Source: Thermoactinomyces vulgaris
GTDB taxonomy: Bacteria; Bacillota; Bacilli; Thermoactinomycetales; Thermoactinomycetaceae
Assembly (NCBI RefSeq): GCF_003688725.1
Contig: NZ_REFP01000007.1
Coordinates: forward strand, 1 to 64,000
DNA length: 64,000 bases
Direction: 5' to 3'
Shown: piece by piece, positions 60,721 to 64,000 of the stretch
Position numbering within the stretch: the stretch's first letter is position 1
How the letters are laid out: the number at the start of each line of letters is the position of its first letter
Program-made: the position numbers and the translations under genes
Notes under the pieces: generated by a model
What the model was told of the DNA's origin: nothing
What the model saw: the letters and a program-made list of their open reading frames with translations, nothing else
Databases searched by the model: none

Positions 60721-60851
60721 GGGTTTCTTCCTTCCTCTCCAGCGTAAAAGTAGGTTGTAACTATAAAACTTTCTACTCCTACCTTGTCTGTTCCTTCTTT
60801 TTTCAGATTTTTTGTGGCTTTGGATTGAAACCAGGCTTTCAATGCCTGGAC

Positions 60852-62555
60852 TTAAACCAGAGGAGGAACATCGGTTTTTCCCTGAGCGAACAGTTCTTTG
60901 ACCATGTGCTTGGCGTAGCCGGCAGCTTGGGCAAAGGTGATCTTGGCCGGCATGGGCGCTTCGTCGGCATCGACCACCACGTCGATGATGCAAGGCTTTT
61001 TCTGCCTGACCGCTTGCTCAAAGGCCGGGAGCAGTTGATCGGGGGTTTCCACCCGGTAGCCGATCCCCCCGCAGATTTCGGCATAGCGGGCAAAATTCGG
61101 GTTGGTCAGATCGGTTCCAAACTCAACATTGCCCATCACTTCCTGTTCAAACTTAATCATGGCGATTTTGTGGTTGTTCAAGACCACCACCACGATGGGA
61201 AGCCCATATTTGACAGCGGTGACAAAGTCGTTCATCGTCATGCCGAAGCCCCCGTCCCCGCAGATGGCAAACACTTGTTTATCCGGATGTGCGATTTTGG
61301 ATGCAATGGCTCCGGGAAGCCCGCAACCCAGAGTGGCCAGCCATGCGGAGGTGAGAAATTGTTGCCGGATCATACGGAAATGCCGTGCCACCCATACCGT
61401 CACATTGCCGACATCCACCGATAAAATGGCATCATCATCGGCGACTTGTTGCAAAGCTTTCAGCACCCGTTGTGGTTTGATCGGAACCTCATCGGCTTCT
61501 TCGTGTTTCGCAAGATGGTCCCACCAGTCTTTCATCATTTTTTGATGGGTCTCCAAATGGCTGCGGTCTGTTTGATAAGGAACCTGATCAATGAGCCAGC
61601 CCAATGTGTAATCGGCGTCGCCGGCCAGTCCGATATCCACGGGCATGCGTTTTCCGATTTGGGTGGGATCCGTGTCGATTTGAATGGTTTTCGCTTCCCG
61701 GGGCAGAAAGCCGGTAAACGGGAACGACGTGCCTGCCAGAATCAGGGTGTCCGCGTTTTGCATGGCTTCATAGGCCGGGCGGGTTCCGATCAGTCCCAGA
61801 CCGCCGAGACAAAGGGGATGTTCATCGGGGATCACGCCTTTGGCCGGCAAACTGAGAATGATGGGAGCGGCCATTTTTTCCGCAAGGCGGATCAGATTTT
61901 CTTTCGCATGTTTCGTTCCTTTTCCGGCCAGGATGACGGGCCGTTTCGCTTTTAACAGGATTTCTTTGGCCTGGAGAAGATCGTTTTTATCGGGGCGGAT
62001 TTCTTGTTTGCAATAAAACGAAGTGGTGGTGCGCACTTCCCGTTCCACTTCAAAGCGGGGAATGTCGTCCGGAATGGTTAAAACGGCAACCCCTTTTTTG
62101 GTGTAGGCGGTCCGGATGGCCTGATTAACCACCGCCGGCAGTTGTTCGGCCGACATGATCCGCTGGTTATAAACGGCCACATCGTCAAACAGGCGATCCA
62201 GATTGACTTCCTGGAAATAGTCAATTCCGATCAAATCGGATTCAACTTGGCCGGTTATGGCCAAAACGGGAGCGTGATCCAACTTGGCGTCATACAATCC
62301 GTTCAACAGATGAATGGCCCCCGGCCCGGCAATGGCGGTACAAACGCCCAATTTTCCGGTTAATTTGGCGTAGGCGGCTGCGGCCAACGCACCGGCTTCT
62401 TCATGCCGGACCTGTATAAATTTGATTTTGTCTTTGGCTTTCCGGATTGGCTCGATCAAAGAGTTGATCGAATCCCCGGGCATTCCGTATATATGATCCA
62501 CTCCCCAATCGATCAGCAGATCAACCAAGTATTCACCGGCTTTTTTTCGGAACAT
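60852..62555 (-). CDS. Thiamine-diphosphate-dependent pyruvate oxidase-like enzyme (YdaP/PoxB type)
   Basis: A 567-residue enzyme with the three domains of the acetolactate synthase/pyruvate oxidase superfamily. The Pyr domain has GVDHIYGMPGDSINSL and the catalytic Glu in VRHEEAGALAAAAYAKL; the PP domain has the TPP motif GDGGFGMTMNDFVTAVKYGLPIVVVVLNNHKIAMI. It matches B. subtilis YdaP-like pyruvate oxidases, which turn pyruvate into acetate (or acetyl phosphate) and CO2. ATG 62555 has AAGGAGG upstream; the frame to 62603 has no start signal. Confidence 0.93.
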   Translation of the reverse strand: MFRKKAGEYLVDLLIDWGVDHIYGMPGDSINSLIEPIRKAKDKIKFIQVRHEEAGALAAAAYAKLTGKLGVCTAIAGPGAIHLLNGLYDAKLDHAPVLAITGQVESDLIGIDYFQEVNLDRLFDDVAVYNQRIMSAEQLPAVVNQAIRTAYTKKGVAVLTIPDDIPRFEVEREVRTTTSFYCKQEIRPDKNDLLQAKEILLKAKRPVILAGKGTKHAKENLIRLAEKMAAPIILSLPAKGVIPDEHPLCLGGLGLIGTRPAYEAMQNADTLILAGTSFPFTGFLPREAKTIQIDTDPTQIGKRMPVDIGLAGDADYTLGWLIDQVPYQTDRSHLETHQKMMKDWWDHLAKHEEADEVPIKPQRVLKALQQVADDDAILSVDVGNVTVWVARHFRMIRQQFLTSAWLATLGCGLPGAIASKIAHPDKQVFAICGDGGFGMTMNDFVTAVKYGLPIVVVVLNNHKIAMIKFEQEVMGNVEFGTDLTNPNFARYAEICGGIGYRVETPDQLLPAFEQAVRQKKPCIIDVVVDADEAPMPAKITFAQAAGYAKHMVKELFAQGKTDVPPLV

Positions 62556-62642
62556 CGAAAAATCCTCCTTCTCGTTCATTCGGTTGTTTTTTATTGTGCG
62601 CAAGCGGTGATAAAAACATCCTTTGAAACGGAGAAAGAAGGA

Positions 62643-62942
62643 TCATTGCCACGTGTTCCGGCTTTTTCCCTCGCGACGCGCCTGATCTTCCTGAAAACGG
62701 TGAAGATGTTCTTCTTCCACCGCCTTGGCCAAGGCTTGTTCCGTGTGGATGAATGCGCGGGTGGCTTCGCGAAGCTTGCGTTCCCATTTCAATTGTTCCA
62801 GCCGGTGATGGCGTTCCACCTCTTTGTTCCCTTGGTGTTTGGCGCGCTGCATTTCATCAAGATGATAAAACATTTGTTTTTCGCATTCTTCGATATCCCG
62901 TTTGATTTCATCGATCAATAAGTGGTATCTGCGGACTGACAT
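62643..62942 (-). CDS. Coiled-coil hypothetical protein
   Basis: A 99-residue, highly charged protein predicted to be almost entirely helical (RDIEECEKQMFYHLDEMQRAKHQGNKEVERHHRLEQLKWERKL), probably a coiled coil. AAAAGGAGT precedes ATG 62942. It is 87 bases upstream of the pyruvate oxidase gene on the same strand. No known family. Confidence 0.7.
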   Translation of the reverse strand: MSVRRYHLLIDEIKRDIEECEKQMFYHLDEMQRAKHQGNKEVERHHRLEQLKWERKLREATRAFIHTEQALAKAVEEEHLHRFQEDQARREGKSRNTWQ

Positions 62943-63092
62943 ACGATACTCCTTTTTGGAATGGTTTTCCAATGACTTCTCTTTTGGAAGGAGTGATCCC
63001 TGCACGGATTTTCCGGTTCCGGGTTGGTGCTTAAAAGCCAAAGCCCGTTGGTTTATAATAAAATTAAGTACAGAGGGAGAATGAGAGCCATT

Positions 63093-63584
63093 ATGAAAGA
63101 AAGTTATTTGTTGCGCAAAATTGTAATATCTCGTACAGAAATCCCGTTTTTGCACGGGCAATTGATTTATGATTATGAAGAGTGTTCCGGACATATCGAG
63201 CTGATCGTGGAATCGGTTTCGGATGAGGTGCAAGAAGTCTTGAAATCAGAACCCAAGTTTAAGATTCCCGTTTCTTGCATGACGCAGGAATTTTACCGGA
63301 TGGAAGGATTGACCCGGTGTTTCCAAGTTTATGAAAACCGGTTTCAATTGCAATTTCCGTTGGATACCAAACTGAACAAAGAGGCGTTCTCCATGACTGA
63401 ACTGTTGCAGCCGTATGAACTGGTGGAGTTGGAGTATAAGGGGCAAACGTATTGCGGATATTTAGCCAATTGGTCCCGTGACGGAAATATGGTTGCGCTC
63501 AAAGACCGGGAAACCATGCAAATCCGGCTTTTCCCGTTATCCGGCGTGAAAATCACCTTATTGGACAGCGGGTTAAAAGGATGA
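63093..63584 (+). CDS. Hypothetical protein
   Basis: About 163 residues with no signal or membrane segment. The fold looks beta-rich ([49 protein letters not shown]), consistent with a small beta-barrel regulatory or ligand-binding domain. The start may be ATG 63093 or ATG 63081; GAGGGAG is at an awkward distance from both. Not recognised. It precedes the tryptophan dioxygenase gene by 52 bases and may be co-transcribed. Confidence 0.65.
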   Translation: MKESYLLRKIVISRTEIPFLHGQLIYDYEECSGHIELIVESVSDEVQEVLKSEPKFKIPVSCMTQEFYRMEGLTRCFQVYENRFQLQFPLDTKLNKEAFSMTELLQPYELVELEYKGQTYCGYLANWSRDGNMVALKDRETMQIRLFPLSGVKITLLDSGLKG

Positions 63585-63636
63585 ATCATTTCTGTTAATC
63601 AAGTCGTCTCTCATCCTGCATGAAAGGGGAGCCGAG

Positions 63637-64000
63637 ATGAATCCGGAAGAAGGCATCCATACCGATTTTCGTGAACAAATGACTTACGGGGATTATCTCC
63701 GGTTACATTTGCTGTTGGATTGCCAAAAACTGTTGTCCGGCCATCATGATGAGATGTTGTTTGTGATTATTCATCAGACGAGTGAATTGTGGATGAAGTT
63801 GATGATTCACGAGTTGGAAGCGGCGATGGAGTCGATCCGGACAGGGGATTTGCCGGCCGCTTTTAAAATGCTGTCCCGGTTTTCCAAAATCCAATCCCAA
63901 ATCATCCAATCTTGGGATGTGTTGTCCACGTTGACACCGTCCGAATATATGAAGTTTCGCGGTTATTTGGGACATGCTTCCGGTTTTCAATCCTATCAAT
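63637..64000 (+). CDS. kynA: Tryptophan 2,3-dioxygenase (3' end outside window)
   Basis: The first 121 residues of a haem-dependent dioxygenase that opens the indole ring of L-tryptophan to form N-formylkynurenine, the first step of the kynurenine pathway. Diagnostic blocks are [44 protein letters not shown] and [27 protein letters not shown] precedes ATG 63637. The gene runs off the right edge; kynureninase or kynurenine formamidase may follow. Confidence 0.95.
   Translation, partial: MNPEEGIHTDFREQMTYGDYLRLHLLLDCQKLLSGHHDEMLFVIIHQTSELWMKLMIHELEAAMESIRTGDLPAAFKMLSRFSKIQSQIIQSWDVLSTLTPSEYMKFRGYLGHASGFQSYQ

Overview
The window looks like a chromosomal segment of a spore-forming, Gram-positive Bacillota, most likely from the Thermoactinomycetaceae or nearby Bacillales (inference from gene content and style). 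Supporting points are purine-rich Shine-Dalgarno sites with frequent GTG/TTG starts, sporulation genes (yunB, spo0M, a NucB-type DNase, a squalene-hopene/sporulenol cyclase), firmicute dnaI and AdeR-ald, PerR and Fur boxes, and rho-independent terminators after most genes. No rRNA, tRNA, CRISPR array, insertion sequence or prophage was seen.

Layout. 1-2.4 kb: tandem array of three paralogous lipoproteins, the first cut by the window edge. 2.5-9.5 kb: small proteins, a GH4 glycosidase, a NucB-like lipoprotein, a YczE-like membrane protein, a XerC-like recombinase lacking one catalytic Arg, DedA, and katA behind a PerR box. 9.6-22 kb: a frameshifted DUF4234-like gene, a DD-carboxypeptidase, a polysaccharide deacetylase, a methyltransferase, a CDF metal exporter, yunB, cls, uppP, an AGCS symporter and the kbl-tdh threonine-degradation pair. 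22-28.6 kb: a kinase-like protein with a Tyr/Ser/Arg repeat tail, a BlaI/M56 module with its operator in front of a cell-wall-binding lipoprotein, a CNNM/CBS protein and spo0M. 28.9-34.2 kb: hom, an ABC exporter, an NADP oxidoreductase and ykyA.

34.4-39.0 kb is the most unusual part. On the minus strand an HTH-TPR (RRNPP-type) regulator is followed by two 12-codon genes, each with its own ribosome binding site, encoding MKRLFGGEPPAV and MTFLFDGEPPAV, and then a terminator. This looks like a receptor with two leaderless signalling peptides. Divergently, on the plus strand, lie a DUF3970-like small protein, a strong hairpin, a 28-codon peptide gene with its own terminator, a lasso-peptide B2-type protease homologue with Ser at the usual Cys position, and an asparagine-synthetase-like cyclase. 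I read this as a possible quorum-controlled RiPP (lasso-like) locus lacking a recognisable RRE protein and exporter.

39-48 kb: dnaI, the hopene/sporulenol cyclase, DegV, DUF1904, holB, and divergent adeR-ald. 48-57.9 kb: a Fur-controlled siderophore locus, namely an MFS transporter plus a six-gene operon (diaminobutyrate aminotransferase, decarboxylase, NIS synthetase, acetyltransferase, N-hydroxylase, NIS synthetase) in the rhizobactin-1021 gene order, predicted to make a schizokinen-type citrate-hydroxamate. 58.0-59.9 kb holds two decayed genes (GrpB and an acyl-CoA synthetase). The window ends with an NAD(P)H oxidoreductase, a pyruvate oxidase, two small hypothetical proteins and the start of tryptophan 2,3-dioxygenase.
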